From contig NZ_FNOR01000002.1 of assembly GCF_900107095.1 (NCBI RefSeq), forward strand, positions 186,001 to 250,000: DNA of 64,000 bases, given 5' to 3'. The stretch is from Collimonas sp. OK242. GTDB taxonomy: Bacteria; Pseudomonadota; Gammaproteobacteria; Burkholderiales; Burkholderiaceae_D. Under the pieces are notes generated by a model. The model searched no databases, had not been told where the DNA came from, and worked only from the letters and a program-made list of their open reading frames with translations. The position numbers were made by a program, and so were the translations under genes. Below, piece by piece: positions 35,744 to 44,055 of the stretch (position 1 is its first letter; every line of letters starts with the position of its first letter).

Positions 35744-36649
35744 ATGATTGATCGCAGAAATTTTATGAAACTGACCGCTATCGGCGGCGGTGCGGTATTT
35801 ATTTCCGGGCTATATGGCCGGACGCAAGCTGCAACGACCGACAAAACGGCGGCGGCGTCCGCTTACGAGGATTTCTATTTCGTTCAGTTGTCTGATATTC
35901 ATTGGGGGTATAGCGGCGCGGCCAATCCGGATGCACTCAACACATTCAAGAAGACGGTTGCAACTGTCAATGCACTTGAAGTGCAACCGGACTTTATTAT
36001 CTTTACCGGGGATCTGACCCACACGACGGATGATCCGAAGGAACGTCGGAAGCGTATGGCCGAGTTCAAGGAGATTGCTGCCGGATTAAAAGTAAAAACG
36101 GTGCGTTTTATCCCGGGAGAGCATGACGCTTCGCTCGATAACGGAGCTGCATTCAAGGAAAACTTTGGCCCGACGAATTACGTGTTTGATCATAAGGGAG
36201 TGCATTTCATCGCTTTGGATAATGTGTCCGATCCCGGCGCAAGTATTGGCGATGTGCAACTGGATTGGCTCAAAAACGATCTTGCCAAACAAGCAAAAGA
36301 TGCGCGGATTATTGTCTTCACACATCGTCCCCTGTTCGATCTGGTACCCAAATGGGATTGGGCCACCCGCGATGGCGACAAAGCGATTGCCTTATTGACG
36401 CCATACAGCAATGTAACGGTGTTCTATGGCCATATTCACCAGGAAAATCACCACATGACGGGACAGATCGCGCACCACGCAGCCAAGTCGCTCATTTTTC
36501 CATTGCCGGCACCTGGCTCGCAAGATAAACGCACGCCGTTACCGTGGGATGCCGCTGCGCCGAATAAAGGGCTCGGTTTCCGAGAGGTGGAAGCTGAACG
36601 CAAAGACAGTGATTACAAGATCACTGAATTTCCCGTGACAAGGACATAA
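35744..36649 (+). CDS. Tat-exported metallophosphoesterase
   Basis: 301 residues. Start MIDRRNFMKLTAIGGGAVF is a textbook Tat signal (RRNFMK). Calcineurin-type metal motifs follow: DIHWGYSG, GDLTHT, GEHDAS (usually GNHD), THRPLF and GHIHQENHH. Two divalent metals would be bound in the periplasm; substrate unknown. AAAGGAGAAAG precedes the ATG. The cupredoxin begins 3 bp after its stop. Confidence 0.9.
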   Translation: MIDRRNFMKLTAIGGGAVFISGLYGRTQAATTDKTAAASAYEDFYFVQLSDIHWGYSGAANPDALNTFKKTVATVNALEVQPDFIIFTGDLTHTTDDPKERRKRMAEFKEIAAGLKVKTVRFIPGEHDASLDNGAAFKENFGPTNYVFDHKGVHFIALDNVSDPGASIGDVQLDWLKNDLAKQAKDARIIVFTHRPLFDLVPKWDWATRDGDKAIALLTPYSNVTVFYGHIHQENHHMTGQIAHHAAKSLIFPLPAPGSQDKRTPLPWDAAAPNKGLGFREVEAERKDSDYKITEFPVTRT

Positions 36650-36652
36650 GCC

Positions 36653-37036
36653 ATGGATCATGCAAGAAGGCAGATATGTTTACGTGCCGTCTACGGCATC
36701 GGGGCGCTTCTATCAGGGGCGGCCATCAACGCCCGGGGGCAGACAAAGAATGTTGCAAAAGAAAGGGTAATAAAAATTCAAGCCAAAAAATTCGTCTATA
36801 CGCCGAACCAGATTGTCCTGAAAATGGGCGAGCCAGTAGTGTTGGAGTTTACCTCCGTGGATTTCGTGCATGGATTTAGGATACCGGACATGAATATCCG
36901 CGCCGACCTGCCGCCAGGCAAGGTTACTCAAGTCAGGCTGACACCTGACAAGGCCGGTGATTACGATTTTTTATGTGACAATTTCTGTGGCAGCGGCCAC
37001 GAGGAAATGAATGGAAAAATAACCGTAACAGGCTGA
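36653..37036 (+). CDS. cupredoxin with CuA-type copper site
   Basis: 127 residues; an N-terminal hydrophobic export segment (about 12-27), then a COX2-like cupredoxin domain with DFVHGFRIPD and CDNFCGSGHEEM, i.e. Cys-x3-Cys-x3-His-x2-Met plus the upstream His: the ligand set of the dinuclear CuA centre of cytochrome oxidase subunit II. It is a stand-alone soluble CuA protein, probably passing electrons with the cytochrome c encoded upstream. Confidence 0.88.
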   Translation: MDHARRQICLRAVYGIGALLSGAAINARGQTKNVAKERVIKIQAKKFVYTPNQIVLKMGEPVVLEFTSVDFVHGFRIPDMNIRADLPPGKVTQVRLTPDKAGDYDFLCDNFCGSGHEEMNGKITVTG

Positions 37037-37143
37037 TGCATTTTCTGTAATTACAAGGAAATCAACGCGGGACGAAATAATCAAGGTGCGTTGGACAGAG
37101 CGGCGCGGATATCCAACCTAACCGACCCAATCGGAGGCCTCAG

Positions 37144-37842
37144 ATGAACCAGCAGAAACCCGAAGGCGCGAAAGTTCAAATTTCGAAGAACGGCCCGTAT
37201 ATCGTGTCGGGCGACGTAGCTCTAAGTAAGGAGATCATCGGCGCGAACGAAGATGGCGAGTCGGTAAAGTGGGAGCAGAAACAGAAATATCCATCTCATG
37301 GGCAATACGCGTTGTGTCGCTGCGGCTGCAGCGCGAACAAGCCATTTTGCGACGGCTCGCATACGAAAGCTGGATTTGACGGCACCGAAACCGCGAGCCG
37401 CCAGCCGTATCTCGATCAGGCCAAAGTAATACAAGGTCCGACGATGTCATTGACGGACGTCGAGAGCTTGTGCGCGTTCGCGCGCTTTTGCGATCCACAT
37501 GGAGGGGTGTGGAATCTCGTCAGCGCAACGGACAACCCTTCAGCGAGTAAGCAGTTCCTAGGCCAGGTCTGCGACTGCCCTTCGGGGCGGCTGGTGGCTT
37601 GGGACAAGCAGACCGGCAAACCGATCGAGCCGGTGTATGAGCCATCCATATGCCTGATCGAAGACCCCGCCAAGGGGTGCTCCGGGCCGCTTTGGTTGCG
37701 CGGCGGAGTCCAGCTGATCGGGGGCGATGGTTTCGAATACGAAGTACGCAATCGCGTGACCTTGTGCCGCTGCGGTGCGTCGCAGAACAAGCCTTTCTGC
37801 GACGGCACGCATGCGTCGATCGGGTTCAGCGACAAGAACTGA
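37144..37842 (+). CDS. double CDGSH iron-sulfur protein
   Basis: 232 residues with two [2Fe-2S] CDGSH domains: CRCGCSANKPFCDGSH (about 58-73) and CRCGASQNKPFCDGTH (about 210-225), separated by a Cys-rich middle segment (SLCAFARFCDPHGG, VCDCPSGRLVAWD) resembling the DUF1271/Fer4-19 group. No signal peptide. The ribosome-binding site is CGGAGG. It is the likely cytoplasmic electron carrier of this cluster. Confidence 0.9.
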   Translation: MNQQKPEGAKVQISKNGPYIVSGDVALSKEIIGANEDGESVKWEQKQKYPSHGQYALCRCGCSANKPFCDGSHTKAGFDGTETASRQPYLDQAKVIQGPTMSLTDVESLCAFARFCDPHGGVWNLVSATDNPSASKQFLGQVCDCPSGRLVAWDKQTGKPIEPVYEPSICLIEDPAKGCSGPLWLRGGVQLIGGDGFEYEVRNRVTLCRCGASQNKPFCDGTHASIGFSDKN

Positions 37843-37889
37843 GTCGATAAATTGACCGCGGCGCTCGGCGTTGAGATGAGGTGCAGATC

Positions 37890-38477
37890 ATGTTTAACAG
37901 ATCAATGAGCGATAATACCTATCCCACCAGGCGGACCGTTCTCAGTCGAGCGCTCCTTGTGCTTCCTCTGGCGCTCGTCGCATTCGTCGCAATCACCGTC
38001 GGTTTTGTGGCGAGCAAGACCGTCAGGCAGCCCTACGAAACTCCTTTTTTTCACCTATTCTTCAGCGACACCCTGCATATGAAGGCATGGCTGATAACGG
38101 CTGCGTTGCTGCTGGCATTGGGCCAGTTGCTGACAGCGTCGCGTATTTATGAAGTGCTACGCTTCCCGCCGAAGGGCCGCTTCTACCATGTGGTGCATCG
38201 CTGGTCCGGACGCACAGCCATCCTGCTGACATTGCCAGTGGCCTACCACTGCATCTTCCTGCTCGGCTTCGGGACATACGATGCCCGCGCCTACATTCAC
38301 TCATTGCTGGGGTCATTTCTCTACGGGACCGTTCTCGCTAAGGTTCTCATTGTCCGCTCAAACGGCTTTCGAGGCTGGGCGCTGCCACTCGCGGGAAGTG
38401 CGCTGTTCTCCATTCTCCTGGGGTTGTGGCTTACATCTGCATTCTGGTACTTCAGTACCTTTGGCGCTGGCATATAG
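37890..38477 (+). CDS. DUF6529-like cytochrome b-type membrane protein
   Basis: 195 residues from the ATG at 37890 with GAGG upstream; five hydrophobic segments. His residues cluster in FFHLFFSDTLHM, FYHVVHRWSGR, AYHCIFLLGF and YIHSLLGSFLYG, consistent with b-heme ligation in a ferric-reductase/cytochrome-b-like bundle. It ends the cluster; its C-terminal codons overlap the IS110 remnant on the other strand. Confidence 0.75.
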   Translation: MFNRSMSDNTYPTRRTVLSRALLVLPLALVAFVAITVGFVASKTVRQPYETPFFHLFFSDTLHMKAWLITAALLLALGQLLTASRIYEVLRFPPKGRFYHVVHRWSGRTAILLTLPVAYHCIFLLGFGTYDARAYIHSLLGSFLYGTVLAKVLIVRSNGFRGWALPLAGSALFSILLGLWLTSAFWYFSTFGAGI

Positions 38478-38589
38478 ACATAGCATGTCTGTTCGTTTGC
38501 TTGCGTGATTTGGCCGCCTCGGTCTTTAGCAAAGCCGATAACTGGAACACCCGTTTGGCCAAATCAATTCCGAGAATGTCGATACTCAT
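38452..38589 (-). pseudogene. IS110-family transposase N-terminal remnant
   Basis: MSIDILGIDLAKRVFQL is the RuvC-like N-terminus of IS110 transposases (first catalytic Asp in GIDLAK). The sequence then degenerates (SALLKTEAAKSRKQ) and stops after 45 codons, overlapping the end of the membrane-protein gene. An AGGTTTG ribosome-binding-like sequence still precedes the ATG. Confidence 0.75.
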
Positions 38590-38890
38590 GACAAACCTCC
38601 ACACGTAAATTGGATGAAACGCTAGTCTGATCTTATTAGTGGCGTCGGGCCCATCTCAGTAAATCACCACCCTACTCGGAAATCAAGCGCCTGTGCTGCA
38701 GCGCGACGGGCAAGCACGCTTCATTGCAGAAGGATTTGGCCTGTTCCAGAACAACTTCAGAGTGCTATCTCACGCCGATTTGGCGTCTTGCCGATTGGCG
38801 CCAAGTTAGGATATAGTTCTCCGCGGCAATAATATGTTTCTTGCTATATTTTTTTTGCAAAGGATTTTTTCGATAAACGAAAGGAAAAAA
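38590..38890 (+). other. gene-free stretch with a decayed coding tail
   Basis: About 300 bp. The plus frame ending at 38809 reads DGQARFIAEGFGLFQNNFRV, protein-like but without a start and not recognised; it is probably the end of a deleted gene. The rest shows nothing beyond an AT-rich promoter-like region before 38891. Confidence 0.35.
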
Positions 38891-39958
38891 ATGAAATCGC
38901 AATCAAGCCAGCGCGGTGTTTTGAGAATCGGCTCACTTATATTGGCCGCAATGACGTGCTCCTGGCTTCCCGTAAGCGCTCAGGCGCAAGCCAGTTCGGA
39001 GACGTCTGCGAAGAACGGGATAGAGATTCACGGTAAAGGGCAGTTTGCGCCTTCGAAATTTGGCAAAATCTATTATGAAACCGAGGGTTCCGGTTCGCCG
39101 GTCTTTCTGGTCGCCGGCGGACCCGGTTCAAGCCATACCTCGTTTCACCCTTGGTTTTCGCGGCTAGCCGCTGAACATACCGTCGTGTATCTGGATAACA
39201 TCGGCAGGGGGCGGTCGGATAGACTGGAGCCGCAACGCTCTTCGGAATACACCGTAGAACGCGACGCGGAAGACATCGAAGCTCTGCGCATCGCGCTTGG
39301 GTATGAACGAATCTCGGTGATCGGTCATTCATACGGCGGCATGCCCGCGCTCGCCTACGCATTAAAATATCCGCAGCATGTCGCCCGGCTGGTCTTATCC
39401 GACACCTTGCTTAATGCACAGAGCTGGCAACAGAATATCGACAGCGTAAATTTCACTGCGCGCAATCAGTTTCCCGAGATATGGGAGCAACTGATGCAGC
39501 TCCGGACACGCGGGGTTAAATCGAGCGCCGATGAATATGAAGATCTGTACGGAAAGACGGAACTCGACATCTACTGGCGCGATCCGGACATGGAACGTAA
39601 GCTTTATCAATCCGGCGACACGGCGGACGCCTCGAATTCCAACGTTTACCTTAGTTTTATAGGCGACGATCCGGAGTGGCAGGTGGGCGGTACCATGAAA
39701 CGCTATGATCCGCGCTCACGCATGCAATTCCTCACGGTCCCGACTCTGGTCTGCGTCGGCCGTTACGATCGTGTCGGCACGCCCAAGATAGCCGGTGAAA
39801 TCAAAGCAGCCTTGCCTGCCGCCAGCAGCAGGCTGGTTGTCTTCGAGCGCAGCGGTCACCGGCCCTGGGTGGAAGAAACGGATGAGTATTTCAGTTTGCT
39901 GAAGGATTTTTTCCCAATTGAGGACGGCAGCAAGGTGTCGAAGTTAAGCGTGCAATAG
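38891..39958 (+). CDS. exported alpha/beta hydrolase, proline iminopeptidase-like
   Basis: 355 residues from the ATG at 38891 (GAAAGGAAAA upstream). Signal peptide (GSLILAAMTCSWLPVSAQAQ), then VAGGPGSSHTSF (oxyanion region typical of prolyl iminopeptidases), DNIGRGRSDR, the elbow GHSYGG, the acid in GRYDRVGTP and the His in SGHRPWVEE. S33-peptidase-like secreted hydrolase; the natural substrate is unknown. Confidence 0.88.
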   Translation: MKSQSSQRGVLRIGSLILAAMTCSWLPVSAQAQASSETSAKNGIEIHGKGQFAPSKFGKIYYETEGSGSPVFLVAGGPGSSHTSFHPWFSRLAAEHTVVYLDNIGRGRSDRLEPQRSSEYTVERDAEDIEALRIALGYERISVIGHSYGGMPALAYALKYPQHVARLVLSDTLLNAQSWQQNIDSVNFTARNQFPEIWEQLMQLRTRGVKSSADEYEDLYGKTELDIYWRDPDMERKLYQSGDTADASNSNVYLSFIGDDPEWQVGGTMKRYDPRSRMQFLTVPTLVCVGRYDRVGTPKIAGEIKAALPAASSRLVVFERSGHRPWVEETDEYFSLLKDFFPIEDGSKVSKLSVQ

Positions 39959-40062
39959 TCAATGACAATGCATGCAGCCACGAACCGTACGCGAGGCAGC
40001 GCTTTATCTCAGCCTACTAGCCGCAGCCATCTTTCACAGTCACTCATCTTTCTGGAGTCTTG

Positions 40063-40998
40063 ATGAACATTCCGCAGGTCACACACCGCCGTGTTGATGT
40101 CGATGGCGTCCAGGTCTTCTACCGGGAAACAGGGCCAAAGGACGCTCCCACCTTACTCCTGCTTCACGGCTTTCCGTCCGCATCGCATCAATACCGCCGA
40201 TTGATGGATGCATTGGGCGATCGCTATCACCTGATCGCGCCGGACTACCCTGGCTTCGGTCACAGCGACGCCCCGCTACCTTCCACGCTGGGCGGGCCAT
40301 TCACCTATACCTTTGAACGGCTGGCGGACGTGATGGAGGGTTTCTGTCGTGCGCTCGGGCTGGGTCGCTTCGTGGCTTACCTGTTTGATTTCGGTGCACC
40401 GGTGGGCTTTCGGCTGGCCGCAAGGCATCCGGAATGGATCGAGGGTCTGGTGATCCAGAACGGCAACGCCTACACGACAGGCTTGAGTCCGATGGCGCAG
40501 GCAATGACCGCATTGCGACCTGGTGTGAAAGGTGCTGAGGACAGCGTGTTGAATATCCTGACGCTTGAGGTGACGCGAAGCCAGTATCTCACTGGTGCCG
40601 CGAATCCGGAGCACATCGCACCCGAAGGCTGGACACTCGACCAGCATTTTCTCGACCTGCCCGGACGAGCGCAGATCCAGATCGATCTCGCCCTGAATTA
40701 CCACTCCAACGTCGCGCTGTATCCGCAATGGCAAGCATGGCTGCGTGCACACCGGCCACCGGCACTGATCCTATGGGGTCGCCACGATCCGTTCTTCCTG
40801 GAGGCCGGTGCACGGGCCTATCTTGACGACGTACCGGGCGCCGAACTACACCTACTGGATACCGGACACTTCGCGCTGGAAGAATGTCTTCCGGTGATAG
40901 CGCCGCTGATAGCAGATTTTGTTGAGCGCATCCATGCACGAGGACATGCTAGTCAGCAGGGTACATCGCATCCGGCCCTCGCCACAGCCATGCCTTGA
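40063..40998 (+). CDS. alpha/beta hydrolase with Asp nucleophile (epoxide hydrolase/dehalogenase type)
   Basis: 311 residues; HGFPSASHQYRRLM (oxyanion loop), then YLFDFGAPVG, where the nucleophile position is Asp rather than Ser, as in haloalkane dehalogenases and epoxide hydrolases. The acid is in LWGRHDPFF and the His in DTGHFALEE. TCTGGAG precedes the ATG. The sequence cannot distinguish the two activities; the longer cap (VKGAEDSVLNILTLEVTRSQ) should decide. Confidence 0.85.
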   Translation: MNIPQVTHRRVDVDGVQVFYRETGPKDAPTLLLLHGFPSASHQYRRLMDALGDRYHLIAPDYPGFGHSDAPLPSTLGGPFTYTFERLADVMEGFCRALGLGRFVAYLFDFGAPVGFRLAARHPEWIEGLVIQNGNAYTTGLSPMAQAMTALRPGVKGAEDSVLNILTLEVTRSQYLTGAANPEHIAPEGWTLDQHFLDLPGRAQIQIDLALNYHSNVALYPQWQAWLRAHRPPALILWGRHDPFFLEAGARAYLDDVPGAELHLLDTGHFALEECLPVIAPLIADFVERIHARGHASQQGTSHPALATAMP

Positions 40999-41028
40999 AT
41001 GGCGGCCGGCAGTGGCGTTTAGTCAACC

Positions 41029-41799
41029 TCAAGGGACGGTTCGGTTAAGCAAAAGACCGCGCATCAACTGGGCAGCATTCGTCGCATCTTGAGTTAATTG
41101 GTCCGTGACAATATATTCGACAGCGCCACTGTCGACAGTGATCCGAAATAGTCGGACTTTGTGATTCTCGGGAAGCCTCTTGAGCGTGACCACCTTGCCG
41201 CGTACCAACGCATCGCTATCGAATGCAATGTCGTTCGCCGTCCGATAGTTTTCATCCGGGCCGCCAGCATGCACCAATCGACTATCTTTTATGCGACACC
41301 AATACGTCTTTCCCAAACGCTCAACGAGCAGCATCAAATCACGCGTCGCGCACCAACTATTCATCAGCACGACCGAACAAGGAAGCCGCTGTCGATGCAC
41401 GACATTGACTAGCATATCCCCGACAGCCTGTTGCGCAGTCTTGCGCCCTTTTCCTGACACTATTACCCGCCGGTCTACCGGCAAGTAGGTTCCGGTTATC
41501 GGATTCACATAAAGGCAATCGATCACGTTGACATGTTGCCTCACGCCCGGCGTGCCGTCGTCAGAGGTGTGCGTCGCAGGCGCCCTCATGGAATGCGCTC
41601 TACTGATATCGAACACCAATAACGCACAGGGGTGCTCACTCAAACTTTCCCTAACCGTTCCTGGTGCTTGCCGCCCTGTTATCAAATATCCTGTGGCAGG
41701 CTCGGTCTTGCCATGCTCACGATTGTTCGTACTTCCCGCTATCTCTGGCAGCCTATGCTGGCTGTGTTGCTCCCGCACTGCACTCTCAATTCTTCCCAT
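41029..41799 (-). CDS. IS4/IS701-like transposase-derived protein, catalytic Asp substituted
   Basis: 256 residues. RNase-H-like DDE transposase core: LLVFDISRAHS (first Asp retained but DDT changed to DIS), INPITGTYLPVDRRVI, then VVLMNSWCAT, where active relatives have an Asp (ADSWYA); here it is Asn. Further YWCRIKDSRLV, ENHKVRLFRI and YIVTDQLTQDA. Homologous along its length to the gene at 53884, which is also substituted. No terminal repeats are evident. Either decayed or domesticated. A phased AT-rich octamer array lies about 100 bp upstream. Confidence 0.75.
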   Translation of the reverse strand: MGRIESAVREQHSQHRLPEIAGSTNNREHGKTEPATGYLITGRQAPGTVRESLSEHPCALLVFDISRAHSMRAPATHTSDDGTPGVRQHVNVIDCLYVNPITGTYLPVDRRVIVSGKGRKTAQQAVGDMLVNVVHRQRLPCSVVLMNSWCATRDLMLLVERLGKTYWCRIKDSRLVHAGGPDENYRTANDIAFDSDALVRGKVVTLKRLPENHKVRLFRITVDSGAVEYIVTDQLTQDATNAAQLMRGLLLNRTVP

Positions 41800-41901
41800 C
41801 AGACTTTATCTTTCGTATCGGCCTTAACTGTAAAACTGCGATTTCCCGGCAATTTTTTTCAAATTCATATTTGTATTATATTTGTATGCGATGGTTAAAT
41901 A

Positions 41902-41931
41902 ATGATTATAGTATTATCATACAATGATAAT
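41902..41931. promoter_or_regulatory. phased octamer site S1 (3 units, 11-bp period)
   Basis: ATGATTAT-AGT-ATTATCAT-ACA-ATGATAAT, octamers starting at 41902, 41913 and 41924. Located in the divergent promoter region between the transposase-like gene (41799) and the spermidine-synthase-like gene (41960). Confidence 0.65.
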
Positions 41932-41959
41932 TAACGCTTTATAGCTAAAAGTACATTTC

Positions 41960-42940
41960 ATGCCCCACCGTTTGTTCTCAGCCGCAGAAAAGAGCTGTTT
42001 GGAGCGTCTTCATTTCGAGCAAAACACCTCGCTTCCTCTAGCCGAACGCATGCGCCCCATGCGTGACTACATCGAATCCTTGCTCCCCGCACAAAAATCG
42101 CCAACCAAGACTGCTTACATCGCCATGCTTTTAGACCGCTTTGATCAGCTGCTATCGCTTTCCAATAATGGAAAGCCGTTCATTTATCAGAAAAAAAACG
42201 CGGCATCTTTGCATTTTGATATTTGGTCGGTGCAAAGCGAGATGGACTCGAATTCTCCGGATGAGCTTGTGCTGGGGTACACGAAAACCATGATGGGATT
42301 CCTGCTTTTCAATACCGATCCGAAAAAAATTGCCATGATCGGCTTGGGCGGCGGCTCCCTTCCCAAATATTGCTATCGCTATCTGCCGGAAGCATCCATT
42401 GTCGTGGTGGAGAAGGATCCGGAAGTCATCGCCGTAAGGGAGCATTTCTGCATCCCGAAAGACGATGCGCGGTTTCAGGTGCTCTGTGCGGATGGGGCAG
42501 ATTTCGTCAACGACGCCGCCAACCTGTTTGATGTCCTGATCGTGGATGGTTTCGAAAGAACGGGGCAACCTGCGCAATTGTGCAGTCAATTCTTCTATGA
42601 CGACTGCCATCATGCATTGGCGCCAGACGGCATCATGGCAGTCAATCTATTGCACGCCGAATCGAAGAACAACATCATCCTCGATCGCATCCGCCATAGT
42701 TTTAACGATGCTGTCATTGCCATCGATGCGCAGGACTCGACGAACACGATTGTTTTCGCATGCAAGGGAGCGATGTTAGACCTGCCGGATCAGGTCGTGG
42801 CGGGACGGCTCCGCGGCCTTGTCTGTCAGCACACCGTCGATTTGCATCCGACCGCCCGGAGTATTCTGCTGCAACGCCGATTGAACAGGATTGCATGCTT
42901 GACCAGCGCCAATTCACGCACCAAGCCTAGGGCCTGTTAA
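41960..42940 (+). CDS. spermidine-synthase-like SAM-binding protein (C-terminus altered by MITE)
   Basis: 326 residues. The PABS/methyltransferase core has MIGLGGGSLPKYCYRYLPEA, VVVEKDPEVIAV and FDVLIVDGFERTG. In true spermidine synthases the last block is DSTDPxGP; here the first Asp stays and the second is Glu, so polyamine synthesis is doubtful. The last four codons (RAC plus stop) lie inside the MITE at 42927; without it the frame would end PSDKQ at 43124. A paralog follows at 44056. Confidence 0.85.
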   Translation: MPHRLFSAAEKSCLERLHFEQNTSLPLAERMRPMRDYIESLLPAQKSPTKTAYIAMLLDRFDQLLSLSNNGKPFIYQKKNAASLHFDIWSVQSEMDSNSPDELVLGYTKTMMGFLLFNTDPKKIAMIGLGGGSLPKYCYRYLPEASIVVVEKDPEVIAVREHFCIPKDDARFQVLCADGADFVNDAANLFDVLIVDGFERTGQPAQLCSQFFYDDCHHALAPDGIMAVNLLHAESKNNIILDRIRHSFNDAVIAIDAQDSTNTIVFACKGAMLDLPDQVVAGRLRGLVCQHTVDLHPTARSILLQRRLNRIACLTSANSRTKPRAC

Positions 42941-43113
42941 CATTCAATTTGGGAGTGCGAACGCGCGGCAGGCGTTGCGTGCCTAGGCGCAGCGACGCGA
43001 CCTGGCCGCGTTGCATGGCTTGCTGGGGCACCAGCCCCAGCTACGCCACGCGCCTTGCCAGCGCACGTTTTGGTTTGAACGCATCTCCCAAATTGAATGT
43101 TAACAGGCCCTAG
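42927..43113. mobile_element. MITE with 29-bp perfect inverted ends and CTAG duplication
   Basis: CTAGGGCCTGTTAACATTCA continuing to GGGAG (42927-42955) is the exact reverse complement of 43085-43113. Taking CTAG as a 4-bp target duplication, the element proper is 179 bp (42931-43109), G+C-rich inside and non-coding. CTAG fits the YTAR target of the IS5 subgroup, so an IS5-type transposase probably mobilised it. Excision restores the upstream gene's natural stop. Confidence 0.88.
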
Positions 43114-43125
43114 TGATAAGCAGTG

Positions 43126-43482
43126 ATGAAACGCAGCAAAGACAATGCAGGAATTGCCAAAACAAATCGCTCAGTTCGGCAATCCGGTTTTTCCTGGGAT
43201 GGCGAGATACTTGTTTTGAATATTCTCGGCAAACCGAGCGCAAAACAAGATGCCATTGGCAAGTTCAAAGGACATCAGCTCAAAGTCAGCGTCACGGCGG
43301 TGCCTCGCGCCGGCAAGGCAACCGACCATATGGTGCGTTTCCTTGCTGGAGAGTTCGGCGTGGCGACATCGGATATCGAAGTCGTGTTTGGCCGCATGAA
43401 TGTCAATAAGCAATTGCGCATCAAAGCCCCTAAGCGGCTGCCTGCCGTCATTGCCCAGCAGGAACTGGAAACCTTGGTTTGA
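43126..43482 (+). CDS. DUF167 (YggU) family protein
   Basis: 118 residues from the ATG at 43126. Core ILGKPSAKQDAIGKFKGHQL, VTAVPRAGKATDHMVRFLAG, VFGRMNVNKQLRIKAP matches the DUF167/YggU fold. Function unknown. Before the MITE, the preceding gene's TGA would have overlapped this ATG (TGATG), indicating a former coupled operon. Confidence 0.85.
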   Translation: MKRSKDNAGIAKTNRSVRQSGFSWDGEILVLNILGKPSAKQDAIGKFKGHQLKVSVTAVPRAGKATDHMVRFLAGEFGVATSDIEVVFGRMNVNKQLRIKAPKRLPAVIAQQELETLV

Positions 43483-44055
43483 CGCGGCTCAACTACACAT
43501 CTTCGCGCCTATTTTCGATGAAATATTCTTGGCTAGTCCTCAACATCTGCCGCGCATAATCGTTGATCGACAGTCGTCTAATTTGCCAGATGCCAGCAGC
43601 ATGCAATTCGGGGCGCTGTTCCAGGCGCTTCGCCCAATTTTCGTCACAAATTTCATTTTTTTTCATTCTTGGCGATCAAATTTTTTCAGAAAATACGTTT
43701 TTAAGACCAAGCCTTCAACCTTGTCCGCATTGCACTCGATTTCCTCTTCATCGCGCTTGATACAACTTACCCGCACCGCCTCCTGTTGGAAATCAGCACA
43801 TCGTTGCCATCGAAGCTTGCAGGCCATATCGCCGCAACTATTATAACAGTATGATAATATGAGTCGCATACAAAGATTGTGCGATGTCGCTTAAATAGGC
43901 TGTTTGGCAGAACGAATTCACCCCATTGATTGTCATAATTAGCCGGACATAAGGCCGAGAGAAGCCATGCATTTACGTCGATTGTCGGCGTACAACCGAG
44001 TTGTTGCTTCCGCTCAGCGCTCTAAGAATGCGCTGACATTTATCAGATCTCCCAT
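43483..44055. other. 570-bp intergenic region with octamer site
   Basis: AT-rich; a minus-strand frame of 68 codons (43663-43869) overlaps the octamer site and shows no family features, so I do not call it a gene. Site S2 (43840-43858) is the main signal. A plausible ribosome-binding region lies just before 44056. Confidence 0.4.
43840..43858. promoter_or_regulatory. phased octamer site S2 (2 units)
   Basis: ATTATAAC-AGT-ATGATAAT, octamers starting at 43840 and 43851, upstream of the second spermidine-synthase-like gene (44056). Same 11-bp period as S1 and S3-S5. Confidence 0.6.
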
